Positions 52,248-59,669 of a stretch of 64,000 bases of DNA are shown in pieces. The DNA is from Millionella massiliensis. Lineage in GTDB: Bacteria; Bacteroidota; Bacteroidia; Bacteroidales; Rikenellaceae. Location: NCBI RefSeq assembly GCF_900104655.1, contig NZ_FNWD01000002.1:2822939-2886938 (forward strand), in the 5' to 3' direction. Every line of letters begins with the position of its first letter. Position 1 is the first letter of the stretch. The translations under genes and the position numbers were made by a program. The notes beneath the pieces were generated by a model. It did no database searches. It had not been told where the DNA came from and saw only the letters and a list, made by a program, of their open reading frames with translations.

Positions 52248-52574
52248 ATGACACTCAACACAATCCTGCTTCAAGGTGGAGCTCAAGGCGCTGCTCAGAC
52301 GGGTAGCAACTGGTCGTTCATCGTGATGATGGTGCTGATCTTCGTGGTGATGTACTTCTTCATGATCCGTCCGCAGCAAAAACGCCAGAAAGAACTCAAC
52401 AAATTCCGCAATTCGCTCGAAAACGGCACGAAAGTGATTACCGCCGGCGGTATCTACGGTACCGTCAAAGAGGTATCGGAAGACAGCGTGCTGATCGAAG
52501 TCGACAACGGCGTGAAACTCCGTGTGGCCAAAAGCATGGTGATGCGCGATCCGTCCGACATGATGCAGCGATAG
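52248..52574 (+). CDS. yajC: Preprotein translocase subunit YajC
   Basis: YajC is a small membrane partner of the SecDF-SecYEG machinery. It has 108 residues with one transmembrane helix (about residues 23-40) followed by the signature FFMIRPQQKRQKE. The cytoplasmic part (GTKVITAGGIYGTVKEV, DNGVKLRVAKS) is typical. In many Bacteroidales a YbbR-like gene and coaE come next; here a terminator follows and recQ lies on the opposite strand. Confidence 0.95.
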   Translation: MTLNTILLQGGAQGAAQTGSNWSFIVMMVLIFVVMYFFMIRPQQKRQKELNKFRNSLENGTKVITAGGIYGTVKEVSEDSVLIEVDNGVKLRVAKSMVMRDPSDMMQR

Positions 52575-52940
52575 GGTAGAGTGCCCTGCCATACACCGCC
52601 AGGCCGGTTGTCAGTCCCTCTGAGGATGGCAACCGGCCTGGCGTATTTTTTATGCTTTCGTCAGTGCTTCTTTTTGCTGCGTAGGGGGCTCCTCGAATCG
52701 ATTGCCGAATGGCTCCCCGATGGATTGGAGAGTATAGGAGTTAAAGGGTGTGGTATCGATGGCCGCAACTTTAGACGATTGATGGGGGGATATGCCGGCG
52801 ACAGCGAAATATCGGCGGGCGGGGGAACACCAGGGATGCCGGGGTGTCCCGAACAGTGTTCGTCGTGAGGTTTCCCGGATGGCCAGATTGGCGCCTTTGG
52901 CTTGTGTGCAGGCGAAGATGAAAGTGTGCAGGGGAAAAGG
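52575..52940. other. Spacer yajC/recQ
   Basis: Apart from the yajC terminator, this 366-base spacer holds no supported gene. An imperfect inverted repeat near 52822-52850 might help end recQ transcription, but it has no T tract. Confidence 0.45.
52597..52650 (+). terminator. Terminator after yajC
   Basis: A perfect 14-bp stem (52597-52610 with 52630-52643) is followed directly by a T tract, 22 bases after the yajC stop. It is one of the best rho-independent terminators in the window. Confidence 0.9.
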
Positions 52941-54860
52941 TCAGGGAAGCGTCAGGCCGCCGTCGTTCAGTTGACGGATTTTACCTTCGGCCAGCAGTCT
53001 GCGTAGGGTGGCCAGCACCGCCATCGGTCGTCCGCCGACCTGTGCCATCAGAGCACGGAGCGTGATCGATCCCCCGGCCGGCAGGTCGTTCAAAATCCGG
53101 AGCAACTCGTTGCGGATACCCGTGTAGGCGTCGTTTTCGTTGACCATCTCCTCGCGGCGTCTCGACAGGCAGACATCGCAGACCCCGCAGGGCTCCGGAT
53201 GCGGTTCGTCGAAGTACTCCCGCAGCATCACACTGCGGCATTGCGATCCGTTCTCGGCATACTCCACCATCGCCGCGGCGCGCAACTCTTCCATCTCGCG
53301 GCGTCGGTGGTAGGTCGCGGGGGCGATCGCCACATCCTCGACCGGCAACCGCTCCTCCTGCAGAATCAGCAGCGGCGAACTGCGCCGCGGAATATAGCGG
53401 ATGACCCGCATGACCGACAGTTGGTAGAGCAGCTCTTTGACCCGCGCCTCCGAGTAACCCGACATTCGGGCGATGTAGGCTTCATCCACGGCCACGAACT
53501 CCGTGAAGAGCCCCGTGTAGAGCCGCAGCAGGACACGCAGAAAGCTGTCCAGATCGGTGCGGTCCACCTGCAGTTTGTAGAGCTCCTCGCGCGAGGTTCG
53601 GAACATGATGCGCGTGGGGTTGTCCAGCACGTCGGTCAGGGTCATGTAGCCGTTCAGCTCCAGCAGCTTGATCGAATTGAACACGGTCAGCGGGAAGAGT
53701 TTGAAGCGTGTCGAAAACTCCATCAGGTCAAAGTCGAAAACTGCATCCTTGCCTCCGCCGACGGTTACCTGCAGGTGGTTGAAGATCGCCTCGTAGACCT
53801 TGCGCACTGTCTCCAGCGGCGGGTACGACGTCTCGATTCGTCGTCGGGCGGCCCGGGCGTCCATCTCGTTGTAGAGCAGCACCGCATAGGCGGGTTGGCC
53901 GTCGCGTCCGGCACGTCCCGCCTCCTGATAGTAGGCCTCCATGGAGGCCGGTATCTGGTCGTGGATCACGAACCGTACGTCGGCCTTGTCGATCCCCATT
54001 CCGAAGGCGTTGGTGGCTACGATCACGCGAATCTCGCCGCGCAGCCACGCCTCCTGTTTCGAGGCACGCATCCGGAAGCCGAGACCGGCATGGTAGAAGT
54101 CGGCCGCAATGCCTTCGGCCTGCAGCTGGGCGGCGATCTCCTCGGTGGCTTTGCGGGTGCGGGCGTAGACGATGCCGCTGCCGGCCACGCCGCGGATCAC
54201 GCGCAGCATCTGTTCCATTTTGTTTTCCCCGTGGCGCACCACGAAGCGGAGGTTCGGTCGGGCGAAGGAGCCGCGGAAGAGTTGCGGATCGTCGAGCCGG
54301 AGGTGGCGCGTGATGTCGTCCAGCACGAGCGACGTGGCAGTGGCCGTGACGGCCAGAAACGGCACCCCGGGAAGCCATTCGCGAAGCCGGGCGATGCGCA
54401 GGTAGTCGGGCCGGAAGTCGTAGCCCCACTCCGAGATACAGTGCGCCTCGTCGACCGCCACGAGCGACACCTCCATTTTGCGGACACGTTCGTGGAAGAT
54501 GCGCGTCTGGATCCGTTCGGGGGCGATGTAGAGCAGTTTGACGTCGCCGTACACGCAGTTGTCCAGCGCGATGTCGATCTCCCGCGACGAGAGGGCCGAG
54601 TGGATCGCCACGGCATTGATGTGGCGGCGGCGCAGGGCGTCCACCTGGTCTTTCATCAGGGCGATGAGCGGCGTGATGACGATCGTCACGCCGGGCAGGG
54701 CCAGAGCCGGTACCTGGTAGGTCAGCGATTTGCCGCCCCCGGTGGGCAGCAGGGCCACCGTGTCGCGTCCGGCCAGCACGGAATCGATGATTTCGCGTTG
54801 CAGGGGACGAAAGCTCGGGTAACCCCAGTATTTTTCGAGTATCTGTTGGATCTGCGGCAT
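52941..54860 (-). CDS. recQ: RecQ-family ATP-dependent DNA helicase
   Basis: This is a 3'-5' superfamily 2 DNA helicase used in recombination and repair. I start it at ATG 54860 (639 residues); the longer frame upstream has no helicase similarity. It has Walker A LLPTGGGKS (Lys44), VDEAHCISEWGYDFRPDY and helicase motifs IV-VI (ATNAFGMGIDKADVRFV, GRAGRDGQ). The zinc cysteines Cys541, Cys558, Cys561 and Cys564 are present, but about 190 residues separate them from the helicase core. This differs from E. coli RecQ. No HRDC domain is visible; the chain ends with about 65 residues of winged-helix-like sequence. It may be the second RecQ paralogue found in Bacteroidota. Confidence 0.9.
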   Translation of the reverse strand: MPQIQQILEKYWGYPSFRPLQREIIDSVLAGRDTVALLPTGGGKSLTYQVPALALPGVTIVITPLIALMKDQVDALRRRHINAVAIHSALSSREIDIALDNCVYGDVKLLYIAPERIQTRIFHERVRKMEVSLVAVDEAHCISEWGYDFRPDYLRIARLREWLPGVPFLAVTATATSLVLDDITRHLRLDDPQLFRGSFARPNLRFVVRHGENKMEQMLRVIRGVAGSGIVYARTRKATEEIAAQLQAEGIAADFYHAGLGFRMRASKQEAWLRGEIRVIVATNAFGMGIDKADVRFVIHDQIPASMEAYYQEAGRAGRDGQPAYAVLLYNEMDARAARRRIETSYPPLETVRKVYEAIFNHLQVTVGGGKDAVFDFDLMEFSTRFKLFPLTVFNSIKLLELNGYMTLTDVLDNPTRIMFRTSREELYKLQVDRTDLDSFLRVLLRLYTGLFTEFVAVDEAYIARMSGYSEARVKELLYQLSVMRVIRYIPRRSSPLLILQEERLPVEDVAIAPATYHRRREMEELRAAAMVEYAENGSQCRSVMLREYFDEPHPEPCGVCDVCLSRRREEMVNENDAYTGIRNELLRILNDLPAGGSITLRALMAQVGGRPMAVLATLRRLLAEGKIRQLNDGGLTLP

Positions 54861-54940
54861 GTTTCGTTCACACGGTACGGGCCGGACTGCCGGACGTGAA
54901 ACAATATCGCGTGCGGCACGTGTCGGCCTCGACCGGTAAA

Positions 54941-54948
54941 CAAAATTA
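54941..54948 (-). promoter_or_regulatory. -7 element for recQ
   Basis: TAATTTTG on the minus strand matches TAnnTTTG and lies 80 bases before the recQ ATG. It is divergent from the rpe element at 54962-54969. Confidence 0.5.
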
Positions 54949-54961
54949 AGCAAATTAATGT

Positions 54962-54969
54962 TACCTTTG
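54962..54969 (+). promoter_or_regulatory. -7 element for rpe
   Basis: TACCTTTG is an exact consensus match, 63 bases before the rpe ATG. Confidence 0.6.
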
Positions 54970-55032
54970 CGACTGCCGGCGCAACCCTGCGAAGGGGGCC
55001 GGCCGTAAAACCTTTCAGAAAGACCCTGCATC

Positions 55033-55683
55033 ATGCCACGCATTATCTCCCCCTCGTTCCTCTCCGCCGATTTTCTGCATCTGGGCGACGCCGCCCGCAT
55101 GGTGAACGAGAGTCGGGCCGAATGGTTCCACCTCGACGTGATGGACGGCATGTTCGTGCCCAATATCAGTTTCGGGCTGCCCGTGGTCAAGGCGCTGCGC
55201 AAGGCGACCGACAAAACCCTCGACGTCCACCTGATGATCGAGCGTCCGGAGCGTTACGTGGCCGATTTCCGTGCCGCCGGAGCCGACTACCTGACCGTGC
55301 ATGTCGAGGCATCGACCCACCTGCACCGCACCATTCAGGCCATCCACGACGCCGGAATGCGTGCCGGCGTGGCACTCAACCCCCATACCCCGATCTGCAT
55401 GATCGAGGAGATTGCGCCGATTGTGGACATGGTGCTGATTATGAGTGTCAATCCCGGATTTGGCGGGCAACAGTTCATCGCCTCGTCGCTCGACAAGGTG
55501 AGCCGCACCCGCGACCTGCTGCTCCGCAAACGCAGCAATGCGCTGATCCAGGTCGACGGCGGTGTGAATGCCGAAAACGCCGCACCGCTTTTCGAAGCGG
55601 GGGCCGATGTGCTGGTGGCCGGGAATGCCGTTTTCGGGGCTCCGGATCCCGTGGCCGCCATTCAGCAGCTGATCGAGGCGTAA
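55033..55683 (+). CDS. rpe: Ribulose-phosphate 3-epimerase
   Basis: Rpe interconverts ribulose 5-phosphate and xylulose 5-phosphate in the pentose phosphate pathway. The 216 residues form a TIM barrel. Motifs are ISPSFLSADFLHLG, HLDVMDGMFVPNISFG, DVHLMIERPE, the flexible loop VNPGFGGQQFI, QVDGGVN and VAGNAVFG. Length and motif order are normal. The ABC-F gene follows after 33 bases. Confidence 0.97.
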   Translation: MPRIISPSFLSADFLHLGDAARMVNESRAEWFHLDVMDGMFVPNISFGLPVVKALRKATDKTLDVHLMIERPERYVADFRAAGADYLTVHVEASTHLHRTIQAIHDAGMRAGVALNPHTPICMIEEIAPIVDMVLIMSVNPGFGGQQFIASSLDKVSRTRDLLLRKRSNALIQVDGGVNAENAAPLFEAGADVLVAGNAVFGAPDPVAAIQQLIEA

Positions 55684-55716
55684 CGCCTCTCCATTACTCC
55701 CCAAGTAGCTACCCTC

Positions 55717-57702
55717 ATGTTATCCGTAGATAATCTGACCGTTTCGTTCGGCGGAACCGACCTGTTCCGTGACATCTCGTTTCTGATCAATCCCAAGGAA
55801 CGCATCGGCCTCGTTGGCAAGAACGGAGCCGGGAAGTCGACCATACTCAAGATCATAGCCGGGCTGCAGACGCCTACCTCCGGCACCGTCTCCAAGACCG
55901 AAGACTGTACGATCGGCTACCTGCCGCAGCAGATGCGCGTGGCCGACGATACGGACCTGGTGACCGAATGCGGCAAGGCCTTCGACGAGATCATCGCCCT
56001 CGAACGCGAGATCGAACACTGCACGGCCGAAATCGCCGCCCGAACCGACTACGAGTCGCCCGAATACGAAAAACTGATCCACCGCCTGCACGACGCCACG
56101 GAGCGTTACCACCTGCTCGACGGCGACAACCGTGATGCCGAGGTCGAAAAGACCCTGCTCGGCCTGGGCTTCAAGCGCGAAGAGTTCAACCGCCCCACCT
56201 CGACCTTTTCGGGCGGATGGCGCATGCGGATCGAGCTGGCCAAACTGCTGCTCCGCAAACCGTCGCTCTTCCTGCTCGACGAGCCGACCAACCACCTCGA
56301 TATCGAGAGCATCCAGTGGCTCGAAGCCTACCTGCAGAATTACGGCGGTGCCGTGATCCTTATCTCGCACGACCGGGCCTTTCTGGACAACGTGACCAAC
56401 CGGACGATCGAAATCTCGTGCGGCCGCGCCACCGATTATAAGGTGCCGTACAGCCGTTACGTCGAGCTGCGGGCCGAGCGTCGCCAGCAGCAGATCGCCG
56501 CATACGAGAACCAGCAGCGGATGATCGAAAAGACCGAAGAGTTTATCGAGAAGTTCCGCTACAAACCCACCAAGTCGAACCAGGTGCAGTCGCGTATCAA
56601 GCAGCTCGAAAAGCTCGACCGACTCGAAGTCGAAGAGGAAGACAATGCCGCGATGAACATCCGCTTCCCGTCGGCGCCCCGTTCCGGTCAGATCGTGATC
56701 GAGGCCAAGGAGGTCGGCATGACCTTCCCGGCCCGCGACGACAAGGCCGAGAAACATGTCTTTTCGGGAGCGAACATCGTGGTCGAGCGGGGCGAGAAGG
56801 TGGCGCTCGTGGGACGAAACGGCGAGGGGAAAACCACCTTCGTGCGCATGACACTCGGCGAACTGACCCCCACCGAAGGGCAGATCCGAGTAGGGCATAA
56901 CGTTCACATCGGTTACTTCGCCCAGAATCAGGACGACCTGATGGATGGTGATTTTACGGTGTTCGATACGCTGGATCGGGTAGCGGTGGGCGAAATTCGC
57001 ACCCGTCTGCGCGACATTCTGGGCGCTTTCCTCTTCCGCGGCGAAGATATTGACAAGAAGGTCAAGGTGCTGAGCGGCGGCGAACGTTCGCGTTTGGCCA
57101 TGGCCCGTCTGATGCTCGAACCCTACAACCTGCTGGTGCTCGACGAACCGACCAACCACATGGACATGCGTTCGAAGGATATTCTCAAACGCGCCCTGAT
57201 GGCCTACGACGGGACGGTGCTCGTCATCTCGCACGACCGCGAGTTCCTCGACGGCCTGGTGAGCAAAGTCTATGAATTCCGCGACGGGCGCGTCAAGGAG
57301 CACCTCGGCGGAATCTACGACTTCCTGCAGGCGCGGCAGATTGAGAACATGCGTGAAATCGAACGTACGCATCCGACCCCCGCACCATCCGCCTCGGCAC
57401 CCAAACCCGAGACCAAGGCCACTCCCAAAAGCGAGGAACGCCGGAAACCGGAGCTCTCCTATGCCGAGAAGAAGGAGCGTGACCGGCAGATCACCCGCCT
57501 GCGGAACGCGATATCCCGGCTGGAGAGCGAGATTGCGGAGCTGGAACAGAAGACCTCCGAGCTCGATAGCCGGCTGATGGATCCCGAACAATACACCATG
57601 GCCCTGTTCGAAGAGTATAATCAGCTGAAGAATCAGTTGGATGCGAAAATGACCGAATGGGCCGAAGCAACCGAAAAATTAGAGACTTATGGCAAACAAT
57701 AA
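55717..57702 (+). CDS. ABC-F family ATPase
   Basis: This soluble protein of 661 residues has two ABC domains and no membrane part. ABC-F proteins act on ribosomes, in translation regulation or antibiotic protection. The first Walker A is GKNGAGKST (near 35-42) and the first signature SGGWRMR with DEPTNHLD. The linker (about 240-310) carries the helical arm found in the family. The second Walker A is GRNGEGKTT (Lys372), with LSGGERSRLAMARL and DEPTNHMD. The last 110 residues form a Pro-rich joint and a coiled coil (ISRLESEIAELEQKTSELD), as in Uup-like members. A housekeeping role is more likely than resistance. rlmB starts within its last 14 bases. Confidence 0.92.
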   Translation: MLSVDNLTVSFGGTDLFRDISFLINPKERIGLVGKNGAGKSTILKIIAGLQTPTSGTVSKTEDCTIGYLPQQMRVADDTDLVTECGKAFDEIIALEREIEHCTAEIAARTDYESPEYEKLIHRLHDATERYHLLDGDNRDAEVEKTLLGLGFKREEFNRPTSTFSGGWRMRIELAKLLLRKPSLFLLDEPTNHLDIESIQWLEAYLQNYGGAVILISHDRAFLDNVTNRTIEISCGRATDYKVPYSRYVELRAERRQQQIAAYENQQRMIEKTEEFIEKFRYKPTKSNQVQSRIKQLEKLDRLEVEEEDNAAMNIRFPSAPRSGQIVIEAKEVGMTFPARDDKAEKHVFSGANIVVERGEKVALVGRNGEGKTTFVRMTLGELTPTEGQIRVGHNVHIGYFAQNQDDLMDGDFTVFDTLDRVAVGEIRTRLRDILGAFLFRGEDIDKKVKVLSGGERSRLAMARLMLEPYNLLVLDEPTNHMDMRSKDILKRALMAYDGTVLVISHDREFLDGLVSKVYEFRDGRVKEHLGGIYDFLQARQIENMREIERTHPTPAPSASAPKPETKATPKSEERRKPELSYAEKKERDRQITRLRNAISRLESEIAELEQKTSELDSRLMDPEQYTMALFEEYNQLKNQLDAKMTEWAEATEKLETYGKQ

Positions 57703-58693
57703 CGACACTCCGGCGGGCCGGAGCTTTTTCCGGCGTGCGACCGACGCCGAAGCCCGCGAACTGCCCCAGGAACAACCGGATCGTCCGATCCGTCGTTCGG
57801 AATCCTCCGGCGAACGAGCCGCCGACCGTCCCTTCCGGCGAGGTGCCGGAGCGTCCGACCGCCGTGCCGGTGCTCCCCGGCCCGCTCCCCGCAAAGAGCG
57901 CGACGAACGTCTGCCCGATAACATTGTCTTCGGGATTCACCCCGTACGGGAGGTGATCGAAGCCGGAACCGAGATCGAAAAGATCTATGTCCGCAAGACC
58001 GCCGGCGAGACGCTGACCCTGGCCGAGCGCAGCAACGTCGGAGCGGCCAACGCTCTGCGTCAGCAGGCCATCGAAGCCGGTATCCACGTGCAGGAGGTGC
58101 CGGTCGAAAAACTCAACCGCCTGACCCGAAACGGGAACCATCAGGGAGTGGTGGCTGTGATCGCCGCCATCTCCTATAAGGATATTAACGAGTTGGCCGA
58201 AGAACTCGAGGCACAGATCGCCCGGGGGGAAGCGCCGCTGGTGATGCTGATGGACTCGGTGACCGACATCCGCAACTTCGGCGCCATTGCCCGCAGTGCC
58301 GAGTGTGCCGGTGTCGCCGCGCTGGTGATGCCCGCCAAAAACTCTGCTCCGGTCAACGCCGAAGCCATCAAAAGTTCGGCCGGCGCCCTCACGCTGATCC
58401 CCGTCAGCCGCGTGGGATCGCTCAAAGGAGCCATCAATCTGCTCAAGAACATCGGGATGCAGTGTGTGGCCGCCACCGAGAAGAGCAATACGCTGGTCTA
58501 CGAAACCGACTTTACCCGTCCGACCGTCATTGTGATGGGGGCCGAAGACCGGGGCATCTCGCGCGACGTGCTGAACCTGTGCGACGTACAGGCCGGAATT
58601 CCGCTGGTCGGTCGCATCGAATCGCTGAACGTCAGCGCCGCCGCAGCCGTGATTCTGTTCGAAGCACGCCGCCAGCGTTTCGAGCAGGAGTAA
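57689..58693 (+). CDS. rlmB: 23S rRNA 2'-O-ribose methyltransferase (RlmB/TrmH family)
   Basis: This is a SpoU-type SPOUT methyltransferase, most like RlmB, which methylates G2251 of 23S rRNA. After an Arg/Pro-rich low-complexity stretch of about 70 residues comes the substrate-binding domain (IVFGIHPVREVIEAG). The catalytic knot domain follows: LMDSVTDIRNFGAIARSAE, KSSAGAL, VIVMGAEDRGIS and IPLVGRIESLNVSAAAAVILFE. The basic tail resembles those on rRNA-binding proteins. Its start overlaps the ABC-F gene by 14 bases, and the tail is partly encoded by that overlap. Confidence 0.9.
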   Translation: MANNNDTPAGRSFFRRATDAEARELPQEQPDRPIRRSESSGERAADRPFRRGAGASDRRAGAPRPAPRKERDERLPDNIVFGIHPVREVIEAGTEIEKIYVRKTAGETLTLAERSNVGAANALRQQAIEAGIHVQEVPVEKLNRLTRNGNHQGVVAVIAAISYKDINELAEELEAQIARGEAPLVMLMDSVTDIRNFGAIARSAECAGVAALVMPAKNSAPVNAEAIKSSAGALTLIPVSRVGSLKGAINLLKNIGMQCVAATEKSNTLVYETDFTRPTVIVMGAEDRGISRDVLNLCDVQAGIPLVGRIESLNVSAAAAVILFEARRQRFEQE

Positions 58694-58780
58694 GCCCGAC
58701 GAACGGTAGAAAATCAGGTCGATCCCGTCCGGCCCTCGTATAAAAAAACAGATGTATGGCAACAAAGCAGAAAAAAGTTC

Positions 58781-58788
58781 TATATTTG
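58781..58788 (+). promoter_or_regulatory. -7 element for uppS-bamA-ompH
   Basis: TATATTTG fits TAnnTTTG and lies 97 bases before the uppS ATG. The leader includes a GC-rich region that can fold. Confidence 0.55.
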
Positions 58789-58885
58789 CGTGTTGCATAA
58801 AATGGTAAAGACATCATCGAGATGGGTGCTTCCCGCCGACGATCCGTTCCGTCGGGCGATCCGGAGGGAGGCCGTGTAGATTTTT

Positions 58886-59632
58886 ATGATACAGAACGAC
58901 AGCCACATATCCCCCTCAGAAGCGCTATCGAAAGTGCCGCAGCACGTAGCCGTCATTATGGACGGTAACGGCCGGTGGGCCAAAGGGCAGGGCGAAGAAC
59001 GCCTCTTCGGTCACCGCCATGGTGTGGAGGCTGTGCGCGAAGTCGTCCGTACCGCCGCCGAAACAGGTGTCCGTTACCTGACCATCTATGCCTTCTCGAC
59101 CGAAAACTGGGGCCGCCCCACCGAAGAGGTCGACGGCATCATGGAGCTCATTGCCAATGCCATCCTCTCGGAACTCGACACTCTGACCCGTTCCGGCATC
59201 CGGATGGAGTTCATCGGTGATCTTGCTTCACTGCCCCAATCCCTCCAGGAGAGCATCCGAACCGCACGGACCGTCCATATCCCGGACGATCAGTTGCGCA
59301 TGACGCTGAACGTTGCCCTGAATTACAGCGCCCGTTGGGAACTCACCGAGGCGACTCGTCAGATTGCCGCACTGGTCCAGAATGGTACTCTTGCTCCGCA
59401 GGATATTACCCCCGACGTGATCTCGGATCACCTGGCGACGCGCGGTATTCCCGACCCCGAACTGCTGATCCGCACCAGCGGCGAACAGCGCCTGAGCAAC
59501 TTCCTGCTCTGGCAATTATCCTATACAGAACTTTATTTTACCGACACCCTGTGGCCGGAATTCGGAAGGGACCAGATGCTGGCTGCCCTTCGAGAGTACG
59601 GGCGACGCGAACGTCGCTTCGGACGCCTATAA
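58886..59632 (+). CDS. uppS: Undecaprenyl diphosphate synthase
   Basis: UppS is the cis-prenyltransferase that makes the C55 lipid carrier for peptidoglycan and surface polysaccharides. The 248 residues include VAVIMDGNGRWAK with catalytic Asp26, GHRHGVEAV, the YAFSTENWGRP motif and the C-terminal PDPELLIRTSGEQRLSNFLLWQ and ELYFTDTLWPEF. It leads the envelope unit uppS-bamA-ompH. Confidence 0.97.
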   Translation: MIQNDSHISPSEALSKVPQHVAVIMDGNGRWAKGQGEERLFGHRHGVEAVREVVRTAAETGVRYLTIYAFSTENWGRPTEEVDGIMELIANAILSELDTLTRSGIRMEFIGDLASLPQSLQESIRTARTVHIPDDQLRMTLNVALNYSARWELTEATRQIAALVQNGTLAPQDITPDVISDHLATRGIPDPELLIRTSGEQRLSNFLLWQLSYTELYFTDTLWPEFGRDQMLAALREYGRRERRFGRL

Positions 59633-59669
59633 ACCCCCACACACCAAAACCCGATCAAGAAAGAGACTA

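Noticed and set aside
55720..57591. 623-codon open frame on the minus strand
   Set aside because: It mirrors the ABC-F gene, which has all ATPase motifs.
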